Positions 42,386 through 49,962 of a stretch of DNA of 64,000 nucleotides are shown piece by piece (position 1 is the stretch's first letter; each line of letters opens with the position of its first letter). Origin of the DNA: an uncultured Clostridia bacterium. Lineage in GTDB: Bacteria; Bacillota; Clostridia; Christensenellales; Borkfalkiaceae. The translations under genes were made by a program, and so were the position numbers. The notes under the pieces were generated by a model. That model saw nothing but the letters and a program-made list of their open reading frames with translations, was not told where the DNA came from and did not search any database. The stretch lies in contig CAKQQQ010000008.1 of assembly GCA_934271065.1 (NCBI GenBank), positions 4,451 to 68,450 of the forward strand, written 5' to 3'.

Positions 42386-43063
42386 TTAATCGTTTTTTAT
42401 AAAATCGAGTATAGGCGTAACGTCGTCGAGCGAGTGCGGATGATGCCCGCAATCGGGTTTTATCAGATATTTGAAGTTTTCGCCGCGCGTTAAAGCAAAG
42501 TCGATGAGTTTTGCGGAATTATCGTCGAAAGACACGACTTCGTCCTTTCCGCCGGCGATAAGCAAAAGCGGTATTTTATGCGAGAAAAACTCCGCCAGAT
42601 TAAATATCGGCGAGCCTTTGAAGCGTTTAAGCGTCTCTTTGGTAAGGCAGTATTCTTCGAGCATCTGCGCCTGTTCGGGCGAGTCTTCTTTCGGCCACGA
42701 GCGAAGATCGAGTACGGGCGCGTCGAGATAGATTTTATCGACGTATTCGGGATAAAAAAGCGCGTAATTGAACGCGTAAAGCCCGCCGCGGCTGAACCCG
42801 AAAAGGCACGCCTTTTTGCAAAGCGGAAACCTGCTTAAAAGGTCGATATGAAAATCGTGCATAAGGCGCACCGCGCCGTTACTGCCGTATTTATCGCTTA
42901 TCTTGTAATATACGCGCGTGTACCCGTCTTCGAGCAGCGCGCGTTCGGCGTTATCGAACGCGTAGAAAAATTCGGTCTTCCAAATCCACTTCCCGTTAGG
43001 TTTTTCGGGCGTAATTACGGTTGCGGTAAAGCCGTTGAATTCGTATTCGGTTAAAAATTCCAT
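42386..43063 (-). CDS. Alpha/beta hydrolase
   Basis: This 225-residue serine hydrolase has the nucleophile elbow GFSRGG near residue 90, an acidic residue in GGKDEVVSF and a late His in PDCGHHPHSLDD. It resembles prolyl-oligopeptidase/acylaminoacyl-type or carbohydrate esterases without a signal peptide. Its own promoter (TTTACT, 17 bases, TAAAAT) lies about 35-65 bases upstream. Substrate unknown. Confidence 0.8.
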   Translation of the reverse strand: MEFLTEYEFNGFTATVITPEKPNGKWIWKTEFFYAFDNAERALLEDGYTRVYYKISDKYGSNGAVRLMHDFHIDLLSRFPLCKKACLFGFSRGGLYAFNYALFYPEYVDKIYLDAPVLDLRSWPKEDSPEQAQMLEEYCLTKETLKRFKGSPIFNLAEFFSHKIPLLLIAGGKDEVVSFDDNSAKLIDFALTRGENFKYLIKPDCGHHPHSLDDVTPILDFIKND

Positions 43064-43187
43064 ATAGCAACTCTCGCTTGCAGATTGATACGCATAAATT
43101 TTAGCATTTATTTTAATAAAAGTAAACGACTTACGGAATAAATAAAAAAATTAACGAAACTTTTTTGAAAAACGGCGTAAAAATCTC

Positions 43188-43216
43188 TTGCCAAAAAACG
43201 TATTTAGTGTTATACT
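43188..43216 (+). promoter_or_regulatory. Promoter of tRNA-Ala
   Basis: TTGCCA and TATACT are 17 bases apart. Confidence 0.65.
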
Positions 43217-43245
43217 GTTTGCGTTGTTTACGAAAACTACCGCTT

Positions 43246-43321
43246 GGGGATATGGCTCAGTTGGTAGAGCGATGCGTTCGCAACGCATAGGCCAGGGGTT
43301 CGAATCCCCTTATCTCCACCA
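43246..43321 (+). tRNA. tRNA-Ala (anticodon CGC)
   Basis: The 76-base cloverleaf has acceptor strands GGGGATA/TATCTCC with the G3-U70 pair that marks tRNA-Ala, anticodon stem ATGCG/CGCAT, loop TTCGCAA and encoded CCA. The accessory region starts right behind it. Confidence 0.95.
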
Positions 43322-43328
43322 AGAAAGG

Positions 43329-43376
43329 ACTATCCGAACACTGCTGTATCAAAAAGCGGTATTCGGATAGTTTTTA
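43329..43376 (+). terminator. Terminator of tRNA-Ala
   Basis: ACTATCCGAA and TTCGGATAGT pair around 23 bases and are followed by a T run. Confidence 0.75.
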
Positions 43377-43390
43377 CTTTACCAAAAGAA

Positions 43391-43417
43391 GGGACGCTAT
43401 GAAATGCGTCCTTTTTT
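43391..43417 (+). terminator. Second terminator
   Basis: GGACGC and GCGTCC pair across eight bases, followed by six T residues. Confidence 0.6.
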
Positions 43418-43480
43418 CATATATAATACATTATCCTTTTTTATTTGCCTTTCGTTGGGGCTATCGTCGCATAAGTCAGC

Positions 43481-43619
43481 GAATATGTCAACGGCACAGA
43501 AAAATAGCGCGTAAACATTTCATATATAAAGATAGAGTCAGACTCGATAATGAGTTTGGCTCTTTTTTTATTTCACGACACTATTTTTCGCTCAAATGTC
43601 TTTGGTCGTTGACATATTC
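43481..43619. repeat. 13-base inverted repeat around a terminator-like hairpin
   Basis: GAATATGTCAACG at 43481-43493 and its exact complement at 43607-43619 flank a hairpin with T run (AGAGTCAGACTC/GAGTTTGGCTCT, 43534-43569). This occupies the gene-free stretch in front of the small-protein operon. Confidence 0.5.
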
Positions 43620-43709
43620 AACGGTAACAAAATTTTCATTTTTAATGTTTCGACTTATGCCGTCTTGCCCCTGCCGAAAGGCAGAAAATAAAAAAGGAGT
43701 TACAAAAAA

Positions 43710-44018
43710 ATGAAAAAAGTAGCATTCTCAATCTCTAACGTAAGAAGTAAATCGGATAAAAAGATATCCGGTTTCGGATACTTGTCCGAAGGTAATTTAC
43801 TCTGTCCGTGTATCTCGAAGAACAATAAACCGTTCATAAGAGTATTCGACGACGTAGAAAAAGCTTGCCGTCCTATTAAAGACAGGTCAAACGAATTCAA
43901 AGGCTATATCACAATGTATTTTACCGACGTTCCTGTTTACAGAGATAAAGACGGTTCTTACGATATACTCGATTTAGAAGTCGAATATCAAGTATGGTAC
44001 AAAATCGTGGAGGACTGA
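43710..44018 (+). CDS. Small protein of unknown function, first gene of the anti-defence operon
   Basis: I do not recognise this 102-residue protein. It begins MKKVAFSISNVRSKSDKKIS and has acidic C-terminal strands. AAGGAG precedes the ATG, and a short leader hairpin (CTGCC/GGCAG) lies at about 43671-43683. A truncated relative with the same leader motif is at 24538, so the gene belongs to a family carried by elements in this genome. It is followed by a gene three bases downstream. Confidence 0.7.
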   Translation: MKKVAFSISNVRSKSDKKISGFGYLSEGNLLCPCISKNNKPFIRVFDDVEKACRPIKDRSNEFKGYITMYFTDVPVYRDKDGSYDILDLEVEYQVWYKIVED

Positions 44019-44021
44019 AAA

Positions 44022-44273
44022 ATGATAAACTTAAACGAAATTGCTTTTATAGATATAGACGGTTTCGACTATAACGACGGCGAATGTCTTATCCGATTTG
44101 ACACGGTGGCATACTACCCCGACAAAAAACAAATTACTTTTGCCGTTACAAAACAAGGCAGAATTAGCGTACTCGATTATCAAGTGTTTGAAGATACTAA
44201 CGGACACTATATCGAATACGGATACACTTACAAAAAAATATATATCGACGATTTGAAGGAGCAACTGAAATGA
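44022..44273 (+). CDS. Small acidic protein of unknown function
   Basis: This 83-residue acidic protein starts MINLNEIAFIDIDGFDYNDG and appears mostly beta. GTGGAGG lies before the ATG. It overlaps the ArdA-like gene by four bases (ATGA), so the two are coupled. Given its acidity it might also be a DNA mimic, but I have no motif to support that. Confidence 0.65.
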   Translation: MINLNEIAFIDIDGFDYNDGECLIRFDTVAYYPDKKQITFAVTKQGRISVLDYQVFEDTNGHYIEYGYTYKKIYIDDLKEQLK

Positions 44274-44818
44274 AAGGAAATATCAATATTGTAATAGGTT
44301 CTTGGGGTTCATATAACGAATGTAACGAAAGAGCGTTAGGCTCGAAATGGCTTGACCTTTCGGACTATTCCGATTGGGACGAAATTGTAGAAGAACTTAA
44401 AAAAGAAGGCTTTGAACTTGACGGTATCGACGAAGAACTGTTCATACAGGACGTTGAAGGTATCGAAGACCGTTCAATAAATTGGGATTACGTAAATCCC
44501 GAAACGCTGTTCAATACTTTAAAAGAATCGGGCGTTTTAGACGACGATTACAAATACAAAGTTTTTTGTGCGTTCCTTGAAGTGCGTGATTTCGATGATT
44601 TTGAAGAAAAAGTAAAATCTCACGGCGACCATTGGGGCGATTGTATCAATCTTTGGAGCGGCTATTCGTGGGAAGATTACGGACGTGAAATGCTTGACTG
44701 CTGCGGTTACAATATTCCGTCTGAACTTGAAGATTATATCGACTACGAACACTACGGCGAAAGTTTCAAGTATGACGGCATAGAAGAATACAGCGACGGA
44801 CTTATAGAAATTTTATAA
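44270..44818 (+). CDS. ArdA-like antirestriction protein
   Basis: ArdA proteins mimic B-form DNA and block type I restriction enzymes during transfer of plasmids and conjugative transposons. This strongly acidic 182-residue protein has the family N terminus (INIVIGSWGSYNECNERALG, then WLDLSD) and the C-terminal signature IPSELEDYIDYEHYGESF. A mid-section of about 15 residues rich in Trp/Gly (WGDCINLWSGYSWEDYGREM) is longer than in classic ArdA. Coupled to the upstream gene by a four-base overlap. Confidence 0.8.
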   Translation: MKGNINIVIGSWGSYNECNERALGSKWLDLSDYSDWDEIVEELKKEGFELDGIDEELFIQDVEGIEDRSINWDYVNPETLFNTLKESGVLDDDYKYKVFCAFLEVRDFDDFEEKVKSHGDHWGDCINLWSGYSWEDYGREMLDCCGYNIPSELEDYIDYEHYGESFKYDGIEEYSDGLIEIL

Positions 44819-44834
44819 AGGAGATATTTTTACT

Positions 44835-45179
44835 ATGGATAAAAAAGAACTAATAAACGAAATTGCAAAATACACTTGCAACGCCTGTGAAATGGGCGGG
44901 GATTTTGACGGCGATTGTCACGATTTAATCGGAGAATATACAACGTGCGGCATTTGCCAAGGAACTGCAAATAAAATTTACGATGATTTTATTTGTAAAT
45001 ATATTGAAGAATTAAATGAAAAAGATAGACAAGTACAACATTTATTGCGAGTATGCAAAATTTTGGAAATCGCATTAAATAACGCGCTCGGTTTAGATTA
45101 TCTATACACCGACGCTTACTCGGAAGCCGAAAAGGAATATGAGGCGGAAGAAGCAAAACAAAATACCGAAAACAAATAA
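44835..45179 (+). CDS. Small Cys-containing protein of unknown function
   Basis: This 114-residue protein has six Cys/His in its first 45 residues (YTCNACEMGGDFDGDCHD, then CGIC), which may bind zinc, and a Glu/Ala/Lys-rich helical tail. AAAGGAG precedes the ATG. I do not recognise the family. It lies 16 bases after the ArdA-like gene. Confidence 0.65.
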   Translation: MDKKELINEIAKYTCNACEMGGDFDGDCHDLIGEYTTCGICQGTANKIYDDFICKYIEELNEKDRQVQHLLRVCKILEIALNNALGLDYLYTDAYSEAEKEYEAEEAKQNTENK

Positions 45180-45201
45180 ATTCATTAAGGAGATAAAAAT
45201 T

Positions 45202-45615
45202 ATGAAAATCACAAACGAAATTAAAAAACAAAAAGCACTTGAAATTATGAAAACTTTGGACATTTACAAACCGTATATAAAAGGCTTTGAAAAAGACAAT
45301 CACGTATGCTTTTTTGAAGGCTTCGGCGGATTTTGGGCTTACCAAGAGCCCGAACTTATGGCTAAAATCAAAGAATTTGAAGAAAAACACAACGTGCTTG
45401 TATATGCCGTAACACACGAATACACCGAATTTGGCGAATGTTACGACTTTCTTTTTATATCTGACTACGAGGAAGAATGGGATGAAATGCTTTATCCACA
45501 AGGCAATACGTTTTACGCCTACGCTTACGTCTGGAATAAAACCGACGATTTCTGCTCTGAATTCGGCACAATCGGTATTCGCTCGTTCGGTGGCGGCATT
45601 AAAAGAGTTATGTGA
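45202..45615 (+). CDS. Acidic protein of unknown function
   Basis: This 137-residue protein starts at 45202, where AAGGAG lies eight bases upstream; a start at 45139 would overlap the previous gene. It is rich in Phe/Tyr and acidic residues (FFEGFGGFWAYQEPELMAKI, SDYEEEWDEMLYPQG). The composition is like that of DNA-mimic inhibitors, but no family is recognised. Confidence 0.65.
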   Translation: MKITNEIKKQKALEIMKTLDIYKPYIKGFEKDNHVCFFEGFGGFWAYQEPELMAKIKEFEEKHNVLVYAVTHEYTEFGECYDFLFISDYEEEWDEMLYPQGNTFYAYAYVWNKTDDFCSEFGTIGIRSFGGGIKRVM

Positions 45616-45623
45616 GGTGAGAT

Positions 45624-45812
45624 ATGAAAGAATATAAAGTAATGGCGCACATAAACTCACTTAACGGAGAGAAAGCCGAAATAACGGTACTCGAAAAAGT
45701 AGGCGATAACGATTATATAGTGGATTACAAGGGTGTGAAATGTCAAGCCCTTTTTAACTGGTTTGTTTGCGAATATTACGCAGACGATATTTACGAAATT
45801 ATAAAGGAGTGA
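45624..45812 (+). CDS. Small protein of unknown function
   Basis: This 62-residue protein begins MKEYKVMAHINSLNGEKAEI and looks like a single small beta fold with an acidic helical tail. A GAGGTGAG Shine-Dalgarno precedes it, and the next gene starts four bases after its stop. Confidence 0.6.
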   Translation: MKEYKVMAHINSLNGEKAEITVLEKVGDNDYIVDYKGVKCQALFNWFVCEYYADDIYEIIKE

Positions 45813-45816
45813 ATTT

Positions 45817-46746
45817 ATGGAACTTAATCTAAAGGCAAATACGCCTGCGGAACGGAAAATTTTGGAATATTTACAGAATAACGCAAGCGAAACATTGGCA
45901 GAAAAAATCAATAACGGCACGCCCTTTGAGAAAGACGGTAATCCTTTGCTTAACAAAAAGACGCTTGCGGGCTTTATGAAATATGCCTGCGAGGAAGCAA
46001 GAAAGACAGTTGAAAGCGGTTCATCTTCTGCGTGTATCGAAGATTCGGTCGTTTACGGTTGGGCTGTTCATTATTTCGAGGAAGAATCAATCGAAGGCAC
46101 TTTATATACTCTCGACGGCGAAGAATATAAGCCCGCCGTAAAGGCAAAAAACATTCAAAAGTCAACTTATACGCCAACTTCTGCTCCAAAACCGCAAAAT
46201 CAACAGGCTTCTTTATTCGATATTATTTCACAAGAAAACAACGTTGTCGATACAACAAAACAGGAACAGCCTGTATTTCAAAAAAAAGAAGAGTCGCTCA
46301 AGGAAACACCAAAGATTGAAATAAAACAAACCCTTTCACCTGTATATACAAAATACAAAACTTTAAAGGAAAAATATTCGGATTACGTTATCGCATATCG
46401 CCTTGGTGATTTTTACGAAATACTTGGTAAAGATGCCGTAACTATTGCATCCGAACTCGATTTGACTTTAACGGGACGCGATTGCGGGCTTCCCCACCGT
46501 ATTCCCATGGTCGGATTCCCCTATCACGCCGCAGAATTATATTTCGGGAAAATAGCGCGAAAACACAATCTTGCTATATGCGAAAACGATAAAGACATAC
46601 AACTTATTGACAAGATAAATATGGATGATAATCGACTTATAGACCAAGATACAGGCGAAATACTCAATCAAAAAGACTATACAACAAACAATATGATAAA
46701 AACTCTTTATTCAATTTTCGGAAACGACATCGAGGTGAAATTATGA
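45817..46746 (+). CDS. PcfK/AcrIIA9-like domain fused to MutS domain I
   Basis: This 309-residue protein has two parts joined by a Gln/Pro/Lys-rich linker. Residues about 1-115 contain LLNKKTLAGFMKYACEEARK and SVVYGWAVHYFEEESIEGTL, the pattern of PcfK-like proteins, the family to which the Cas9 inhibitor AcrIIA9 belongs. Residues about 173-265 match the N-terminal mismatch-recognition domain of MutS (KYKTLKEKYSDYVIAYRLGD, then IPMVGFPYHAAELYF). No MutS ATPase is present. Inhibition of Cas9 has not been shown for this type of fusion; conjugation-related roles are equally possible. It overlaps pcfJ by four bases. Confidence 0.75.
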   Translation: MELNLKANTPAERKILEYLQNNASETLAEKINNGTPFEKDGNPLLNKKTLAGFMKYACEEARKTVESGSSSACIEDSVVYGWAVHYFEEESIEGTLYTLDGEEYKPAVKAKNIQKSTYTPTSAPKPQNQQASLFDIISQENNVVDTTKQEQPVFQKKEESLKETPKIEIKQTLSPVYTKYKTLKEKYSDYVIAYRLGDFYEILGKDAVTIASELDLTLTGRDCGLPHRIPMVGFPYHAAELYFGKIARKHNLAICENDKDIQLIDKINMDDNRLIDQDTGEILNQKDYTTNNMIKTLYSIFGNDIEVKL

Positions 46747-48059
46747 AAATAGAAAAAATAAAACCCATACCGAAATACATACAGAAAAAGATTAAACTTT
46801 ACGACGATAAATTGAAATCCGCACCGTTCGGAAGAACTCGCTTTTATGCTTACTTTACGAAAAACGACGGCGAACTCGTCAAAGTTACGGTAGCCGTTCG
46901 AGAATATAAAAAACAATGGTATTGTAAGCCGGTTGTCGTTCACGACGTCCATTCCGACAGATGTTTCGGCAAAGATATTAAGTTTACTTTTATCGCCGGT
47001 TATTCTGTCGGTTGGCACGAACAAGGTCTTTCCAAATATCCCGACTGGTATGAAAGCAACGACTGGGGCTGGGCATCTGACGATTCGTTTGATCCCTACG
47101 CCCCGATAGTCAACCGTGATTATATCTTGCAGCATTTTCCCGAATACAAATACAGCGCAGTTGACAGATATACGGGCATACACGTTTTCAAATACTTACG
47201 GCTTTACGAACAGTATCCGCAAATCGAATATCTGACTAAACTCGGATTGCATAATATCGCTATGTCAACGCAAATTTTACGGCTATGCGGTAAAGACAAA
47301 AAATTCCGCAAATGGCTTGCGAAAAATAGACAAGATATTGTCTTATCCGACTACTATGTTTCTTCTATCATGAAGGCTTACAAGACCGGCAAACCGATAC
47401 GAGAAATCAACAATTTTGCTAAACGTAAGATAAAATTCGATCACGCCGACAAAATGGACAATGTAAAAGCACTTGTAAAAAAGGAAGTCGGCAAGTTTTT
47501 GGACTATATCGAAAGGCAAAACACAAACTTTTATTCATATAGAGATTATCTCGACGCTTGCCAATATCTCGGCTTAGATATGGACGAAGAAAAGAACCGC
47601 TATCCGCACGATTTCAAACGTTGGCACGATATACGAATTGACGAATATCGTTCCGCAAAAGCATTGAAAGACGAGCAGGAACGCAAAGATTTTTACGACA
47701 AATTCGCCGCCGTCGCAAACAAGTATTTAAACCTCGAATACAACAATAAGTCTGCCTATATGTCGATTATCGCTAAAAATCCGAGCGAATTGACAACAGA
47801 GGGTAACGCGCTTCATCATTGCGTTGGACGTATGAATTACGATCAGAAATTCGCTCGCGAAGAATCGCTTATTTTCTTTATCCGAATGAAAGACGAACCC
47901 GAAAAACCGCTTGTAACGGTCGAATACTCTTTGAAAAACAAAAAGGTGCTTCAATGTTACGGTGACCACGACAGCAAACCGAACGAAAGCGTAATGGAAT
48001 TCGTCACAAAGAAGTGGCTGCCATATGCAAACAGAAAACTAAAACAATTAGCGGCATAA
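46743..48059 (+). CDS. PcfJ-like protein
   Basis: This 438-residue protein matches PcfJ-domain proteins of conjugative plasmids and ICEs. The C-terminal hallmark ALHHCVGRMNYDQKFAREES is followed by TVEYSLKNKKVLQCYGDHD. Molecular function is unknown; pcfJ usually accompanies pcfK, as here. It starts within the preceding gene (ATGA overlap). Confidence 0.85.
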   Translation: MKIEKIKPIPKYIQKKIKLYDDKLKSAPFGRTRFYAYFTKNDGELVKVTVAVREYKKQWYCKPVVVHDVHSDRCFGKDIKFTFIAGYSVGWHEQGLSKYPDWYESNDWGWASDDSFDPYAPIVNRDYILQHFPEYKYSAVDRYTGIHVFKYLRLYEQYPQIEYLTKLGLHNIAMSTQILRLCGKDKKFRKWLAKNRQDIVLSDYYVSSIMKAYKTGKPIREINNFAKRKIKFDHADKMDNVKALVKKEVGKFLDYIERQNTNFYSYRDYLDACQYLGLDMDEEKNRYPHDFKRWHDIRIDEYRSAKALKDEQERKDFYDKFAAVANKYLNLEYNNKSAYMSIIAKNPSELTTEGNALHHCVGRMNYDQKFAREESLIFFIRMKDEPEKPLVTVEYSLKNKKVLQCYGDHDSKPNESVMEFVTKKWLPYANRKLKQLAA

Positions 48060-48079
48060 CCGCAAAGGAGATTTTAACT

Positions 48080-48370
48080 ATGGAAAACAATTATTATCGC
48101 ATTACTGCATATCACCCCGAAAAAGATATTTCTATCATAATGGACTCTTTCGGACTTTTTGAAAAGAAATGGCAATTTTCTGCCGACCTTATAAAGAAAG
48201 GTTTCAAAATTCTCGAAGTTTCGGACGATTCACAATTCACAGAAGGCAATATTCCGCTTTTGGTAGAACCTTCAGACAAATATATTCTTCGTGCATACGC
48301 TACCGGTAAACCAGATATTGTCGGCACAAAAGTTACACTGAACAACAAATATTACATTTGCAACAACTAA
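48080..48370 (+). CDS. Small protein of unknown function, last gene of the operon
   Basis: This 96-residue protein starts at 48080 behind AAAGGAG; the longer frame to 48014 overlaps pcfJ. It begins MENNYYRITAYHPEKDISII and resembles small proteins seen next to pcfK/pcfJ. A hairpin at 48421-48447 ends the operon. Confidence 0.65.
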   Translation: MENNYYRITAYHPEKDISIIMDSFGLFEKKWQFSADLIKKGFKILEVSDDSQFTEGNIPLLVEPSDKYILRAYATGKPDIVGTKVTLNNKYYICNN

Positions 48371-48420
48371 TTTTATATATATTTTCAAAGGTGTCTTAAA
48401 CCTCTCTTTTTATACTGAAA

Positions 48421-48447
48421 AAGGTCAAGGGATTCTTCCTTGACCTT
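48421..48447. terminator. Bidirectional terminator
   Basis: AAGGTCAAGG and CCTTGACCTT pair around a seven-base loop between two convergent genes. Confidence 0.75.
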
Positions 48448-48473
48448 AATCTTTGTGACTTGATATATTTTTA

Positions 48474-49193
48474 TCATATTCCTCTAAACACCACTGAAAA
48501 CATATTGTCATAAAGAATGCCAAAATCCTCAATAAATGTCGGTGTTGCTTTCCAAAAATTGTCCTTCCTGAGTTGTTCATCTATCATTTTGAACATCTCT
48601 GTCAAATAATTCCAAACAACAGGCTTTACATACTCTGCGCCTTCGGCAACACATTCATCGGAAACATTTGAATCACCCGCAATAATTGCCATATATCTAC
48701 TCAGCCAATAAGGATTGATTGTCCGCTCTTCTTGAAAAGCCAACTGCAAATACATATTTGGATTATAAATTCCAAATCCTTCTCCATCAGACACTACGTG
48801 GGCTATATATTCCGCGATAAATTCATTAAAAACGGCATAACCGGAACGCATTGATGTATCTTTCTCAATGTCTATTCCATACTGTTTCTCATTTCCAAAC
48901 AAAACATGCCCCAACTCGTGCCAAAGAGTATGACCGACTTGTTTTTCACTTTTCATCATCGATTGATAAAGAAGAATCTGCCTGTCTAACGGGCCGTCGA
49001 TAACTTCGGCGTCTGTTCCGTATAAATCTTCTTTATATTCAAGACCGCATTCTCTTAAAACTTTACATCTGACAGCTTGTCTTTTAGATGCTGGAACAAC
49101 CACAATTTTAGGTGACTTAAAACCTGTAAAGATTCCAACAAAACGCTTTAGAGCTTTATCTTTATACATTTTTATTTCAGTTATTTTTAGCAT
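48474..49193 (-). CDS. HExxH zinc metallopeptidase-like protein
   Basis: The start at 49193 has AGAAGGTG six bases upstream and gives 239 residues. WHELGHVLFGNE at residues 91-102 is a zinc-binding HExxH motif and FNEFIAEYIAHVV near residue 122 offers a third ligand, as in ImmA/IrrE-like and related gluzincins. In mobile elements such proteases often cleave a repressor, but no partner HTH gene adjoins it. It converges on the anti-defence operon. Confidence 0.65.
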   Translation of the reverse strand: MLKITEIKMYKDKALKRFVGIFTGFKSPKIVVVPASKRQAVRCKVLRECGLEYKEDLYGTDAEVIDGPLDRQILLYQSMMKSEKQVGHTLWHELGHVLFGNEKQYGIDIEKDTSMRSGYAVFNEFIAEYIAHVVSDGEGFGIYNPNMYLQLAFQEERTINPYWLSRYMAIIAGDSNVSDECVAEGAEYVKPVVWNYLTEMFKMIDEQLRKDNFWKATPTFIEDFGILYDNMFSVVFRGI

Positions 49194-49316
49194 AAGCACA
49201 CCTTCTTTCAATGAAAATATTTTACAACCATATTCGTCAGCATATTCACCTAAAATATCTCAATATCAATTATCATATACAAATAAAAGAATTATGACAA
49301 GTGATTCCGATTACGA

Positions 49317-49352
49317 TAAAAGGTTGCAAGAGGATGCTCCTGCAACCTTTTA
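49317..49352 (-). terminator. Hairpin terminator
   Basis: AAAAGGTTGCA and TGCAACCTTTT enclose a small inner stem; T runs flank both sides. Confidence 0.7.
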
Positions 49353-49354
49353 TC

Positions 49355-49447
49355 TTATTTAGATGCTTTAACAAGTTTATCTTTAAACAGCAACTCAAAT
49401 TCTTCAACTGTTCCACTTATGATGTTACTTTTTGACAAATTATAGAA
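49355..49447 (-). pseudogene. Possible gene remnant
   Basis: A 30-codon tail without start (SNIISGTVEEFELLFKDKLV and a few more residues) ends in TAA next to the terminator. It may be the end of a lost gene. The rest of the stretch from 49194 to 49572 holds nothing else I can support. Confidence 0.25.
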
Positions 49448-49572
49448 TTATTAATAACATCTATAAGTTTAAGAATAATATAATAATTCACAGCCATCAA
49501 AATTTCCAATATCACCTATTATGAGAAAATAGTTGTAACTTTTGTTACTATTGCCCTCTTTATTAGGATGCG

Positions 49573-49890
49573 TTAATATTGATATTGAAACTTAAGTTGT
49601 TCCTTAGATAGTTTTTTGCATATATTTCTAAATTCGAACACCTTATCAAATAAAATGGCATCATTTTCATAATTCGCTGAATCAACAATTGTTTTTGTTG
49701 ACCATAAATCCCTTTGAGGATTTAGTACTAACACCTTTCCATTTCTTATTAAATTCATCTCTATTGTCTCAAATTCTCTACGGATAATTTGAGCCACCTC
49801 CGTGTTAGGACTTTCTTTTTCTAATGCAATTTTATTACACATGGCAATAATTTCCCGACATCTTAAAATCAACTGTTCTGTTAAACTCAT
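49573..49890 (-). CDS. Probable immunity protein for the RHS toxin
   Basis: This 105-residue, mostly helical cytoplasmic protein begins MSLTEQLILRCREIIAMCNK. I do not recognise its family. It lies 72 bases downstream of the RHS gene on the same strand with GGAGGTGG before its ATG. In RHS and other polymorphic toxins the small gene directly after the toxin C terminus normally encodes the immunity protein, which is the sole basis for the call. Confidence 0.5.
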   Translation of the reverse strand: MSLTEQLILRCREIIAMCNKIALEKESPNTEVAQIIRREFETIEMNLIRNGKVLVLNPQRDLWSTKTIVDSANYENDAILFDKVFEFRNICKKLSKEQLKFQYQY

Positions 49891-49962
49891 TTTTGACCAC
49901 CTCCAACATTTGTTTTATTTTCAAATAACTCCAAGATAAACCACAATTTAGCTATTAAAAAA

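Larger units (their letters stand above)
43322..49211. mobile_element. Accessory island beside tRNA-Ala with anti-defence and conjugation-type genes
   Basis: The segment after tRNA-Ala carries an operon with ArdA-like, PcfK/AcrIIA9-like and PcfJ-like genes, which are typical of conjugative elements. No recombinase is visible and I could not find a second copy of the tRNA-Ala 3' end in the window, so the right boundary given here is only the end of the last clearly element-like gene. Confidence 0.45.
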
